From Paragordius varius (taxonomy: Eukaryota > Nematomorpha), in contig OZ176053.1 in NCBI GenBank assembly GCA_964247055.1, positions 8,184,001-8,248,000 of the forward strand: DNA of 64,000 nt. Reading direction: 5' to 3'. Position numbers and translations under genes: made by a program. This document shows, in pieces, positions 1-13,844 of the stretch; within the stretch, counting starts at the first letter, position 1; every line of letters starts with the position of its first letter. The notes under the pieces were generated by a model. It saw only the letters and a list, made by a program, of their open reading frames with translations. It was not told the DNA's origin and ran no database searches.

Positions 1-3000
1 CTTGAAATACGCCTTTTATCAATATTCGACTGGACGACGTGGTTTCAGGGTTAGTGAGTTGAACACATTCAAAAGCCTACAATATATTATTTTTAGCCAA
101 TATGATATTATTTTATCCGTCTGCATCAGTATTCTAAATATATATTTTTTTAATTAAGTAATATATAATTTTAACCGTCAAGTTGATATATGTAATAAAA
201 TATTTTTTTGATAAGTATAACAACCAAATACATAATTTTAAACAAAGTTTTTTAGATAAAAGAATAGAATTAACCTTCCAGGATATAGAATCCGAATCCA
301 AAAGGTGTGCAAAGAATTTAGCCATATTTTTAATTTTTGCGCTCTCTAATCGATGAACCGTATTGTAGCTTTGGACAAATAAATTTTGGTAAATATCCTG
401 GTATTGTAGATTGATTTTACAAAATCTCTGCCCAAAAAAGAAAATAAATAATATTTAAATTACATAAATAATTAAAATTTTTCTTTTCAAATAATATTTA
501 CCTCGGCTAAAAGGCCAAAAAACTTTTTGTAAGTCCTCTCTTGTGCACAACAATCAAGAATCATAGCCGCTAACTCTTCCTAATGTATATTACAAAAATG
601 ATAAATTAAATGTTAAAAAATTTCAAATATTAAGTAAGTTTTTCTAAAAAGATGCCTATCCTATTAAAAGAAATATTGATAGGTACATCACCAAAGGTAT
701 AATAATGATATCAAGATAAATACATAATCAGATTATATTATCTTTCCAACAATAAAATTATAACATTTAATTTTATTATTATGATTTATCAAACCTCTAA
801 ACCAGGTTTAATATCAAGTTTCAGCAATTTATGGGCACATTCATCGTGAGAAAGGGAGGAATGAATAGTAAGGTATATGGTTCTGCGAAAAGCTACTAAA
901 TTTGTTTCAGTGCTATCCACGATAACTTCTGAAAAATGTAAAATAGTAGTTTATAATTAAAAAAAATATTTCACAATTAGTCAATAATAATATAGATACC
1001 TTATAATAAATTTAAAAATACTTCGCGCTATAAAACAAATTATAAAATAATATTTAACTTAAATTTAATCGATTTAAATTAACCACAGAGATAACATAAC
1101 AGTAAAAATAAAATTTATATAAACAAAAAGTAAAAACAAAAAATATATTTTTTGTAAAGACAGCCGTACTTTTTATACTTTTATTTTGACATATAACCTA
1201 AATGATAAGAGTTATGAACTATAGTTAAGAAAATTGTGTACATTATTCCTTATTTTGCGACCCAAAACATTAAGTTTTATTTGAAAATATCGACGAGAGA
1301 AAAAATTCGTTTTTTAGTTCCGATGCTTAAATTAAAAATTTCAATATTTATCGTATCTCAATACAATGATTTTTACTTTCTTCCTCTGCATTTTCCGCAT
1401 CGCTTCCGGATTCGTCACTTTCCTCATCATCTGAGCCAGGCAAAATTTCCTTTTTAATCTCCTCATACTTACTTTCGGCCGTCTCAAAATTTTTGTCAAA
1501 TTTAAATACATCTAAAAGTATAGAAAAATCGATAATATATATATAAGTTTTATATGGTTTATATGTCTTTAAAAGAATATTAAAAAGTTATGCTACGATT
1601 GCAAAATAATAAACAGGCATGTGATTGTTATGCGGTAACATATGGTTTAAACGTACCTATTGTCGGTATTTCAATTTTAGCATACTTAAACAGTGAATTT
1701 ATTATTTTAATGGGAAAACAGACTAAATTTAACAAAATACGCTACTATACATATACTTTCACATATCTGACTAATCACTTTAGTATGGAACAATTTATTA
1801 GCATATACTTAGGATATCTTGTGTCTCAATATCTTCGTCCAATGTTACCATGTGGGTAAATTGATCATCCTCCTCAATCAAGTTTAATTCATCGAGTATG
1901 GCAGGATAATCCTAAAATAATAATTTACATATTATATAATTTTAAATTAAAAACATATTATATATCAAATATTTATCATTTTATGCAACATTGATTTTGA
2001 GTTTTATTTAAAGAATTTCGCAATTATAAAGAAAAATTTTTTAATCAAAGACAACGTTTTTTGAGATTTACAAGTATTATTATTACAATCAACAACATTT
2101 CCATTTACACAAATATATTTTCTGTCAAAAAAGTATATTGAGTAGTTAATAATTGTTGTTTATAAAAAAAAATAGTTTTTAGTGCTGTTAAAAATTACTT
2201 AATAATCTAATATAACCAAATATCTCACCTTAAAATTATCTTTGTAGATTTGGAAATAAGTATCAATCAACATTTGTGTCCGATCCGATATTAAGCTTTC
2301 ATGCAAAATGTTTCGCAATTGATCGCTAATCACTGAACAAAAAATATTTACAAAAAATATGTCTATAATGCTGCATAATAAATATTCGAAAGAAAGTATT
2401 GTTTTAAACTAATAAAAAGCAAATGGTAAAAATAAAACTCAAAAGACAGCAAAAATTTAGACTTTAATTTTACAAATTTAATAACTATAATGAATCCGCA
2501 TAAAAATGCAAAAAACATACGTATAAAAGCCTTATTTTATAAAAAGTTTTCATATTTAGAAAAATAAAAAACATACCATGTATGTATATAATAAGTTTTC
2601 CGCGAATAAGGTTAAAAAGCGGTAAAACATATAGTAAAAATAGTTATAAAAAGATTTGACCATAGCTCAATGTTAGAACACAAAACAACAAAGCATTTAG
2701 ACTTTACAACTAATTTTTACAAAATGATATGATATTCAAATCTGTTAGCAAAAGAGATGAAGATTGTTTTATAGATCTGTTACATCTTAATCCCTGTGGT
2801 GCAATTTCTTTCATTTTAAGACCGCATTCCTTCAAAAATCCGATGGCCACTTCAATCGAATCATCCGTCGGATTTTCCAACAACAGCGTAAGTATATCAA
2901 GGGCTAAAATTTCATGTGCCTCCATAAAAAAGGTATATTATAGTGAGATAAATTATAAAGTTTACTTCATTAAATATTTTTAAAATCAATTTAAGTAAAT

Positions 3001-4756
3001 AAACAAAAACCTTTAATTTTAGGTAAAAAGCGAATGCAACACACAAGAAAACTCTTATTTTTATTTCATAGGTGTTTAAAGTGTTCCAAAATCAAAAAAT
3101 TTATTAACAAAGTTTGATACATATATAAAATATAATATATTTAGCATACCACTCTTTGATTGATTAAATGGGCTATGAATTTAATTGAGGAGAGACATAC
3201 GTCTTTGTCATTTCGGCGGAAGGCTTTGCGGAATAAAACTACTAATCGTTTAACCAACAACTCCCCAATTTGTGGAAACTAGCATGTGTTAAAATACATG
3301 AGATATAATTTAAAAAAAAACACTAACCTATTATAATGGACCAGAAACCAAATTGGTTCTCAGTTTAAAAAGAAATTTTAGCCAATCAGTGAATTGTAAC
3401 TCGAATCGTAACTCGTTTCAAAAAATAGTTTAATCAACAATCTACAGAACATGTGTCACCAATTTTATAATATTGTATCTAGTGGTATACATTATATGGC
3501 CTAAAATTTTAAATATTTTTTAAATGAAAACACCGATTCCACCAATTAGAATAGATATTTGAGAGATGGTTTTTTATTTAGTAAATATATACTTGGCAAC
3601 TTTACACCATATAAAAACAAAGCCTAAAATTACAACAAGAAAAAGCTAAAACACAATTATTTAAAATATCTATTATAAATAAACATGAGATCAATAAATA
3701 TGTAACTCATGACGGGCTAGAGTTCCGATGGGCACAAACAAAAGAAATAATTTAATAAAACTTGAAATAAAAAATCAATCCAATAAAACACTGGAAATAT
3801 CGGATTAGAATGAACAAGTCATGTTCAAAGACATATATATTTTTTAAACATGAAAAATTAATAAATAGAATTACTGTCAAATCCGGCACATCCCCTAAAT
3901 TACATAATTTAATATCATAACAAAAAATGTTTATAACGCTTATAAATATGGAAATAGCCAAACCTAATATATGGGATACTCTTAAAGGCGTACCGCTATT
4001 TAATAATGAAATCTTCTTTAAATATGATAAAATAATTTTTTTTAATATTTTTCTGTGCAATTGAAAATTTACCAATAAAAAATGAAAACCATAATTTCTT
4101 AAACAAAAGGAATGCGTTCAAAAGTCATTAATTAAAAGTTGCAATTCGACACAAAAAGTTCCATGCTTAAGGGTGACCTTTTTATGATAAGAACTATTAG
4201 AAAGTGGCCCTATTGGGTGACATTAATGACGCATGACGCATCGTAAAAAAGACGAAAAGTTTTTTTGGATAAAGCCTACCTATTTATTTTCTAATATATA
4301 TGATCATCAATATTCATGGCTTTTGGAAAAATTAAATAATATATTCACTTTAGAATTGATAATGGCTAATAGACAAGCATAAACATTGGTAAAAACAGTT
4401 GATAAAACTTGAGCTCTCATTAGGGATTGTACTACAATACCACGTCCTCTTATAATATTATATTCTAACAAATTTAATGCTATATCTTGAACATTTGACA
4501 CGTTAACTTTATTAATTAATCCATTAATTTTTTTCTTCAGATTCATCCAGTTCATACGTTGATAAGCCATTCTATATATTTAAACAAAATTTTACGATGA
4601 TTTATCCGTCAATTGACTTTGAAGTAATTTTAACTTGGAAGGTGGCAAATATGTGGATGATTTATTGGCTAAAACCTTTTCGATCAAAGTTTCAGGCGTA
4701 ATTTCGTCAGACTTCTTAGCCCGCTTCCCTTTTTTATCGTATTCGTCAGCTGCCAT
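1..4756 (-). CDS. CWC22: CWC22 homolog (nucampholin), spliceosome factor; 3' end beyond the window
   Basis: CWC22 is a spliceosomal protein that binds eIF4A3 and places the exon junction complex. I model eleven exons: 4756-4596, 4571-4349, 3278-3150, 2919-2784, 2332-2229, 1911-1809, 1511-1377, 928-795, 579-502, 427-275 and 76 to beyond 1. All phases agree. Seen: N-terminal [22 protein letters not shown]4G start [60 protein letters not shown]; an acidic linker; then the MA3 region with [19 protein letters not shown] and [20 protein letters not shown]. These follow the human protein nearly residue for residue. The start lies 55 residues before the MIF4G segment, so the long RS-rich N-terminus of vertebrates is absent. 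Intron 1 is only 24 nt (4572-4595); the others are 66 to about 1,070 nt. The C-terminus is cut by the window edge. Confidence 0.93.
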
Positions 4757-5806
<1,050 letters not shown>

Positions 5807-7229
5807 TGGTATGGATATCTTTTGATTTGACATTTGTCTAAAGGCAGTTTTTGGAATCAATACTCATTTTTTTATATGACCTTGTTTTGCGTACTCTAGC
5901 ATGCCCCCTATCCTATTTCATTCCCAAGTGCAATATAGATAAAATTGTAATATACATACATATTAATAATTTCTTCATTCTTGTACATAACCTATTTTTA
6001 ATTCATATTAATATATATGATACATTTTTGAATGTAAAAATAGTAGTACACCTACATATTTTTTATTGGAATATTGATGTATTTGATGCAAGCCCATTGT
6101 AAAACAATCGACGACGTCCTTTTATGATTGATCTCTTATAGCAGATCCTTAAAAATTCTTTTTTTCTAAACGCACATAATATCGCAAGGTAAGCGACAAT
6201 TTGACAATGTGAATGTAAATGGTTGTGAAATTAAATAAATACTCAATTTTATACTTAATCATTTAATTAAATATATTTCATATTAACTTTGGGCTACACA
6301 TTCATTTCACACCTTCGATTAGCTTTAATTTTAGCGTATGATCAATTAAACGTTTGCAAAAATGTTGCAAAATAAAAATGGCGTCTAAATGGTTTGATAT
6401 GGAACTTTTTTTTCAAAACTAAATTTTATTTAGATACTTTGGCTTATTTATAGGATTATTATTATAATAATAGAAGCATAAATTTAAATTGGACCGTCTC
6501 TTTCATTTCAATAATATAAAATTAAATATGGTTGGAGTCACTAGTTACCCTAATTTTAGTAATAACGCCTTTTGAGCTAGTTTTCTTAGTATTATAGTCA
6601 AATATATATTGGTCAATCGAAAGAACTATGGACAAAATTTTATTAAAAAAATAAAATTGTAAATACCCTAACAAGCTTATACACGGCATATATATTTTTA
6701 GATTTTTTTGAAATCGATTAAAATTTGCAAATATATTATGGTTAATTATTAATAAATCTACTTTTTTTAATTTAAAAGATCATCAAAACCTAAGTATTTC
6801 TTAACTGGTAAATATTTTTAAAAACAACAAAAAATTTAAATTAGATTTTAATTTATATACCCAGAAGTTTATAAGGCTAAGTTAACAATTGGTTATTTAT
6901 GCAGAAAAACGCATGTAAAAATATATGATGTTTCCTAAGAGTCCAATAACCTAAATTTTAAATTAAAGCTGAATTTAGACTTTAAACAAGAATTATAGGG
7001 TAAACATAATATAAAGATGATTTCTCTCGTAATGACTGGAGAAAATACATCCCAATATCTATCCACATATATTAAATAACATATAATGACAATATCTTGA
7101 TTTAGGTGGATAAAATTTTAAGTATAATTAGCTTTGAATGCAAGATGATCAGCTTTAACTCATTAATTTTTTGGCGGTTTTTATTTTTACACTTTATAAA
7201 CTTTTCACATTTTGTCTGCGATGACATAT
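5807..7229. other. Gene-free AT-rich stretch
   Basis: No coding exon is supported. An inverted fragment of the TTAA-flanked MITE family lies at about 6350-6520 (listed separately). The rest is low-complexity A/T-rich DNA without recognisable features. Confidence 0.6.
6350..6520 (-). repeat. Inverted fragment of the TTAA-MITE family
   Basis: The reverse complement matches the left-centre part of the elements at 53963 and 56705: the block beginning AATTTAAATTTATGCTTCTA, the TATTTAGATATTTTGG-like stretch, then a run ending near GCCATTTTTATTTTGC. No terminal repeats remain, so it is a truncated copy. Confidence 0.6.
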
Positions 7230-7710
7230 TTGGGTAGTTTCACATCCCAGAGATCACCTTGTAAATAGATAACTGTTTTGAAAGAGTTATTTTATTTAAA
7301 ATAATTGTCAAACATTTTTCTCGGGTATTAGATAAGAGGCTAATTTTTTTACAGTTATGTGACTTTTAGAGTCTAAAATTGGGACAGCTCCATAACACGA
7401 CTTAAATCAACAACTAATATTTAAATCAATATATATGAAGTTTTTGCTGCTAAAATGGTGTCAGAAAGCTTTTAACCTTAATTTTTTACATTTTTCAACC
7501 ATAAAATATATTTATTTGCTTATTGCAATAGCGATTTAAAAAGTATAAAAAAAATGCGGGCAAAATTTGAATGAAGATTTTCTCACTATTTTACATTTTT
7601 TAACAAATTATTTAATGCCCCTAAAAGGCTTAGGAAAGCATATTCTTAAATTCGGCCTAATAAAAAACTTCAAATCGCCCTGAAAAATAAAGCTACCCCA
7701 ATAGGTCATG
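7230..7710 (+). repeat. MITE-like repeat family B, copy 1
   Basis: About 480 bp beginning near TTGGGTAGTTTCACATCCCA and ending near AAAGCTACCCCAATAGG. Shared internal blocks with the copies at about 24 kb, 31.3 kb and 46.8 kb include ACAGTTATGTGACTTTTAGA, AATTGGGACAG and AAATTCGGCCTAAT. The ends of the family look like imperfect inverted repeats around GGGGTAGTTTTATATCCC. No coding capacity is seen. Confidence 0.55.
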
Positions 7711-8052
7711 GAATGTTAAAAGCTCATTATGGAGGCCATCGTATATGATTAGATGATAGTTTGAATATATTAAACGCAAAACGACTTTTTTGCTTTGATC
7801 AAACGTTTCAAGGACTTTATAAAATAATATCTAACCTTAAAAAATTACATGCGTTTTTTAAATAGATTTACAAATATAATAACGATATTACGGTTAAAAG
7901 CGATATTGACTATTAGATTAATAACTTTTTTAAATTGTTAATAACTAAAACTTTATGACAAGATTATGGCTTATTTTGAATTTTTTAAAAATGATTTTAT
8001 TTTGATTATTTTAAAACTCAAGTTAACCTGTTTATAACTTTTTTCCCTGGAT

Positions 8053-8325
8053 CAGGGGTGTCCAACTTAAATGTCTTCATGGGCCGCACTTTTGGATCAA
8101 AAAATCCGACGGACCGCATTTGCAAATATGGGCAATAACAAATATTTTATTGGATTTTAAACATAAGACTCTAAAAATCAGTATGTATTTTAACAATTTT
8201 TGCTAGTTCATCACCGAAATCGGAAAAATTTAATCGCAAAATTTGTTTAAAAAAATATTTTAGAATATGTAAAATTTTATATTTAAGATTTCTCGCGGGG
8301 AGCAACCGCATGTTGGTGACTCCTG
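8053..8325. mobile_element. hAT-like non-autonomous element, copy 1
   Basis: Begins CAGGGGTGTCCAACTT, contains GGGCCGCA and TCTCGCGGGGAGC, and ends TGTTGGTGACTCCTG. The CAGGGGTGTCCAA end with nearby GGGCCGC is widespread among animal hAT transposons. No transposase is encoded. A clear 8-bp target duplication is not visible. Confidence 0.6.
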
Positions 8326-9124
8326 GCCCAAATCATATTATTACAGTTTTAAAGGTTTGCAAGCTGAATATTAGCAATCTAACCGTAGTAAATACACATC
8401 TGATTTAAAACAATAGTAATTAAAAATTTGTTGGTGTGATCAAAAGACCTGTTAAAGTTAATTAATTTGATCAACCATAATACATTTATGTTTGCCACTT
8501 AGCAAGCTAGCAAAAATCTAATAAAGACAGAGATGAGAATTTTACAGTTTATCATTTTTAAAATATTGTAATGCGCCAAAAAGGCCACAGATGGCAAATT
8601 TTTATTGGTTTAAAACTTTAGATATTCCTTTAATTATATAAAATTTGAAGTGTGTCTGGGATAGAAAATCATTTTAAAGGGAAAGTTTTGAAAAATTTTG
8701 CTGTAATAATATTGCCTATATTATAGTTTCTTATCGCACCTAGGCCTTTGTGCATTTAACTTGTTTATCTCATTCCGGATTTCAAACATGCAACTACATT
8801 TATATTAATAAAAATTGATTATACTCTGTTTAGCGTTTTAAATAAATATTTTTTAATTTTTATTAAATAACTTCTTATACATTAGCCCCTAAACTAAAAG
8901 CACAATGGAATACTGTTGCAATCTACATATATATACTCTATCGCCTAAAGTTTATAATAAAATAGGCATTTTGATTATATGTTTTTTGTATATGCTGGTA
9001 TATTATACAGTTTCGCGAATTCCAAATTTTAAAATACAACTGAAAATCGATAAATAAAAATGCTGTCAAAAGTATTTTTAATTAATTTTATTGAACCACA
9101 ATATATTTTATATCCCGATATTTG
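8326..9124. other. Gene-free AT-rich stretch
   Basis: I see no gene, RNA gene or repeat I can name here. Confidence 0.5.
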
Positions 9125-9655
9125 TAACAATTTGAATAAAATTTTTAAAAAACTACTGGAGAAAACGATACCAATTTAAATTTATGCTTCTATCCTAATA
9201 AAAATTATATAAATATGCCAAAATATCTTAATAAATTTTTGTTTTAAAAAAAAGTTCGATGTCAAACTACTTCGACGCCATTTTTATTGCACAAATTTTT
9301 TATCGTCTTCATTTAATTTTGAGGGTAAAATTAAAGCTAATTTTTTATTAAAATTACTAACATTGATAGGAATAGAAAAAGCGGTTTATTTTGTATTATT
9401 TTTTGATTTTATCATTTCACATATGTCACGTTCAAAATTTTACCTTTCGGTTTTAGCTTTAAAAAAATAATATCAAGTATGAATAATTATTTTTTATATT
9501 TCGGTTTATTAATGTTATAGAAGTAAAAAATTTTGCCAGGGTTTTGATTCCTTCCATATTTTTAAAGTATTTTATTTTAAACAGGCATGGGGTATCCAAC
9601 TACCCCAATTTGAATCGTAGGACTAAAATGAGTGTGTTGTATCCAAATGTTAAAT
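9125..9655 (+). mobile_element. TTAA-MITE family, degraded copy
   Basis: The body matches the better copies at 53963 and 56705 (TTTAAATTTATGCTTCTATC, the CGTCTTCATTTAATTTTGAG block, TTTTGATTCCTTCCATATTT). The right end is well kept: GGGGTATCCAACTACCCCAA, then GTGTTGTATCCAAATGTTAA. The left terminal repeat is eroded. Confidence 0.65.
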
Positions 9656-9859
9656 AGGTTTTATTGGAATACATTTAAATGGTAATATAATGCATACCAG
9701 ATATCATGGATATTTTTGGAAAATATAGTTTGGAAGTCGCTCTTACATAAATCATAGAAGTGTTATAATTTTATATTGAGAATAGAATAAAAATTAAACA
9801 CACAAATCGAATTCAATTATATCCGGATAGAAAAAATAAGGATTTCAACATTTTGACTC

Positions 9860-10330
9860 AAATTGGGTTATCTAATACCCTAAGCAATATTTAAGTTGTA
9901 AAAAATTACTGTAAGAAACGGTTCCAATTTAAATTTATGCTTTTATCCTAATAAAAAGTATATAAATAAGTCAAAATATCTAAATTAAATTTAATTTTGG
10001 AAAAAAGTTCTGTATCAAACTGCTTGGAAGCTATTTTTATTTTACATCATTTTTGCAAAATATGTGTTTTTTTTAATTCTAAGCCAAAAATTAAGTTTAT
10101 TTTTTTTATAAAACAACATTTAAAATTGATGAAAAAAAATTGGTATATTTTGCATTTTTATATTTAGCTTGCACACATGTCATGTTGCCTTAATTTTACC
10201 TTTATTTACCGCTTAATAAGTAATATCAAGTTTTTTTGAATATTTTTTTTTCATATTTTGGTTATTAATGATATAAAGTGCAAACTTTTGCCATGGTTTC
10301 AATTTATTTCATATTTTTAAAAGGTTTTGA
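9860..10330 (+). mobile_element. TTAA-MITE family, degraded copy
   Basis: The left end is recognisable (TTTTGACTCAAATTGGGTTA, TCTAATACCC) and the internal blocks follow the family order up to TTGCCATGGTTTCAATTTAT. The right terminal repeat is missing. It lies in the same orientation as the copy at 9125-9655, about 200 bp away. Confidence 0.6.
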
Positions 10331-12716
10331 CCAAAAATTTTATAAAATTCGCGCCTGCGATATATCATGGACTAATCAGCAAAGTAAAATCTTATTTGTA
10401 ATACTCTTAAGGCCAAAACAAAAGGTAGATAAGGATCTATCTATCACAATAAATATAATTAAAATATTTGTGCGCATATGAGATATTAGTGGAAATTCGG
10501 AATTATAAAAAATATGTTCTTTCGGAAATGTCGTTTTATACAACAATTTTGTGCCGTGTTAAACATACGAAAACATTGAATATCTTTTTTTACATCATAT
10601 TGCATTTGTTTGTTAGTTGCAGATGAAACACATACGCTTCTTTGTTTGATTGACATTAATATATAACTTATTTGAAACGCCCTAATATCCCATATAAAGA
10701 AAATATTTGCCATAATTGAAACAATTTAACCATTTCTTTCCATTCCTTATGTCCAAGGTAATTATATTTAAAATATGTACTTTTATTTGATAGCTAATAA
10801 ACGTGTATATTTTGCCAATATTTACCATTTCTATTATTCAAATATTTTACTAAGCGAATATTTTATCTAATGAAACATTTAACATTAAATTTTTATCTAT
10901 ACATATAATGCTAATGACATTAGCATAATCAAGGATATCAAATGCATTATTTTTTTTATAATTTCCCCTGTTGTTTTACTCAACTCTTGTTTCTTTACAT
11001 TAATACATATTTATGAACGCTAACAAAATGCATACATATATAATACACTATTTTATAGCTCAAATCAAATATGGAATTTTAGGTTGTATTAAAATTTATT
11101 TACAGTTATAGCTAAGGTTCAAAATTCATGTATTATGCAAAGATACTGTATAAGAGATGGATGTTTGTACACATTAATAATAGCAAGCCTTTTGTGTGTT
11201 TGCTGTTTTTACATTGTACAATTTTTACATTCACATTCTTTCGGTTTTTTTGTGCTTATAAATAGAAACAAGTAAGCTTTTTTACTTTTCTTTTTGTGTT
11301 TAAAGAACACATTTATACATTCGTCACATTCTATCTATTATACATATATCTATATGTGTGTGTTTTACATATGTGTTGTATAGTATTGGCATATAGGTAA
11401 ATTACTAATTAATTATTAATTTCAATTTTATCGATATCTGCCTATCTATTTATACATATTAAAAATAAATTCGCCTTATAAGTAATATTTGTTAATTGGG
11501 TGTGTGATGTATTCTTTTTATTCACTTTTGGATTAGGGGTAATTTGTTTAAATTTACAACGAATAATGTTTTTTCATTTGATAAAAATACTTTATAATAT
11601 AGGACACACTAAGATTTTTTCCGAATAAACACAATTTTGTAAATTCATTTGGCTTTAATATTATATATTGGCAGGGATGGAAGTTTTATTATACATATTC
11701 CCTTAAACAGCTGTTAAAATATTTATAATATCCAAGCGCTATATTTATATATGTGAAATTAAATATGGAAAAATATATATTAATTGCTCCATATAGATTA
11801 TAAATATCACATAAACTTTTCGTTGATGCATATACATTACTGTGTATATGTAAATCGTTCTGTATGTACTCCTTTAGAAGCTTTTGTTTGGATCGATAAA
11901 TATATATAAAACTACATATAACATACTTAAAATAGTAATGTATGTGGCAGATTTTTAACTTATAATCTACATTCAATGTTTTAAAATGATCGTTATTTTC
12001 TTCTTGCCAACTTATGAATTATAACTAATTCTAGATTTTTACCTGCTTATTTATTATTACACATATTAAATGCAAGGCCTTTATATATCCAATTCCATAT
12101 GTTTTTGGATTTGGGTAACATAGAGGTTAATTTTTGCGTTTTTAAGTTTGGTAATAGATATTATTATGCTAGTCGTAATTTGCATTTTTATCATACATGT
12201 GTGTATACGTAGCGATAACAGAAATTCGATTATTGTTACAATAGGTATATATAAATATTAATACGTAAAAACTTGTATTATATATATATATATAGAGAGG
12301 TAGGCAACTCTTAAAAATATCCTCAAAACATTTATGATGGCTAAAAAATTATTTTGCACATATCCTACATATTATCATTACAAATATAAGATGAACTAGC
12401 ATAATAGTATACATACATGTATATGTAGTAAACATTTATATGTGTAAATTTGAATGTAGAGAGAGAAAATGTATATATGATGTGTAGGATAAAAGGCGTA
12501 TGTGGTTTTAACATTTATTTATCCTTCCTTTTTGATAAAAAAAACAGTATACCATTAACTAACCAATAATTCTATTACTATAAATGGTTATTCAAGTTTA
12601 TAGGATGATTTTTGAATATTTAAAATGCGATGTAAAATTTCTAAATTTAGCATGTTTGTTATAAGCTATACACAACGTGTTTCACAATCTACGCTATTTA
12701 TAAGATTTTAAGTATA
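10331..12716. other. Gene-free AT-rich desert
   Basis: No exon with convincing homology or phase. The longest ORFs are AT-driven with no recognisable motif. Short (TA)n and TATG/TACATA-rich runs occur from about 11.3 to 12.5 kb. Confidence 0.55.
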
Positions 12717-12718
12717 TA

Positions 12719-12880
12719 CAGTAGCGTATGGTATAAAACAATATTAGTCCATAAAAGAATAAAAAAATGTTTTTAAAAAAAAAACAATGGGATATTATGG
12801 ATATCACAACTAGGTTTTTTTAAAAAAAAACATTTTTTATTCTTTTATGGACCAATCATGATTCATGCCATACGCTATTG
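12719..12880. mobile_element. Palindromic Tc1/pogo-type MITE
   Basis: A 162-bp near-perfect palindrome. It begins CAGTAGCGTATGGTATAAA and ends CATGCCATACGCTATTG, with matching inner arms (AGTCCATAAAAGAATAAAAA against TTTTTATTCTTTTATGGACC). TA dinucleotides flank both ends (12717-12718 and 12881-12882), as expected for Tc1/mariner/pogo insertions. Confidence 0.75.
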
Positions 12881-12915
12881 TACTGAATAAAAATATGATA
12901 TTGCTCCATAAAATG

Positions 12916-13134
12916 CAGTAAGCACGTTTGGTTTATTCACATAATTGTTGGTCAATTTATACTACAGTAGCATGTGTTATAAACCGAATTTTTGTCCAAA
13001 ATTAAAATACAAAGAAAGTTATGTTAGATAAAAAAAAATGTTTTATATCAACATTTTGTTGTTTTTTCCACACACTACTGTGTTGCCAATTGATTAACAT
13101 AAATGTGGATAAGCTAGCATAAATGTGCATACTG
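12916..13134. mobile_element. Palindromic pogo-type MITE, relative of the 20.7-kb copy
   Basis: Arms CAGTAAGCACG...TTTATTCACATAATTGTTGG and AACATAAATGTGGATAAGC...GTGCATACTG are imperfect inverted repeats. The inner palindrome ACAGTAGCATGTG / CACACACTACTGTG is shared with the element at 20730. A TA follows the right end; the left dinucleotide has drifted. Confidence 0.6.
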
Positions 13135-13810
13135 TATATAAAGCATTAGTTTTTTATACAATGTGGTATGATAAAATATATCATTGCCTTTTTATTAATC
13201 TGCATATCACATTTTTGTGCATTTTATTTGCGTACATCATAAATTTAACTATATAAAATAAAATACAAGTCAAAATAGAGTGGTTAAATTAAAGTCTAAC
13301 CTATGTTGATTATTATACTACAAGTTACATGATTTTTGTTTATATATAATGAAATTTTCTATTTGTCTGATTTCTGTAATTTTTCGCGATCGATACTATT
13401 TAAATTATTGTGGCGATTTTTACTTCAATGTGCTGCATATAAATAGTTTATAAAAATATGCTAAGCAGTTAAAATGTAATAGGATCCAAAAATGTGCAAA
13501 GATTATAAAAAACTTTTTTATTTGAAATGCATACAAACGTGTATATCGTATAAATTTACATACTTATCATATATATAATGTAGGGTAGTATTTTTCAATA
13601 TTTTTTGTTCAATATTTATCGATCGATGAATATAATTGTATAACACATATTTTATGTATTATGTGTATACATATAATTATAAAAAGGAACTTTTGCTTTG
13701 ATGTTAATTTGATTTATATAATATGTTTGTGCTTTTATTTTTTGATCTGTTGTACTATTTATACAAAAAAATAAGAAACCACCTTTGAAAAATAACATTG
13801 CTTGTTTACC

Positions 13811-13811
<1 letters not shown>

Positions 13812-13843
<32 letters not shown>
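13812..13843. repeat. (TA)n microsatellite, Helitron target site
   Basis: An alternating A/T run directly abutting the left end of the Helitron-type element; the run continues on the far side of that element at 19232. Confidence 0.8.

Positions 13844-13844
<1 letters not shown>

Noticed and set aside
3752-4075. A 107-residue minus-strand open frame inside the large CWC22 intron
   Set aside because: Hydrophobic, AT-driven composition; no homology, and it falls between two CWC22 exons that join in phase.
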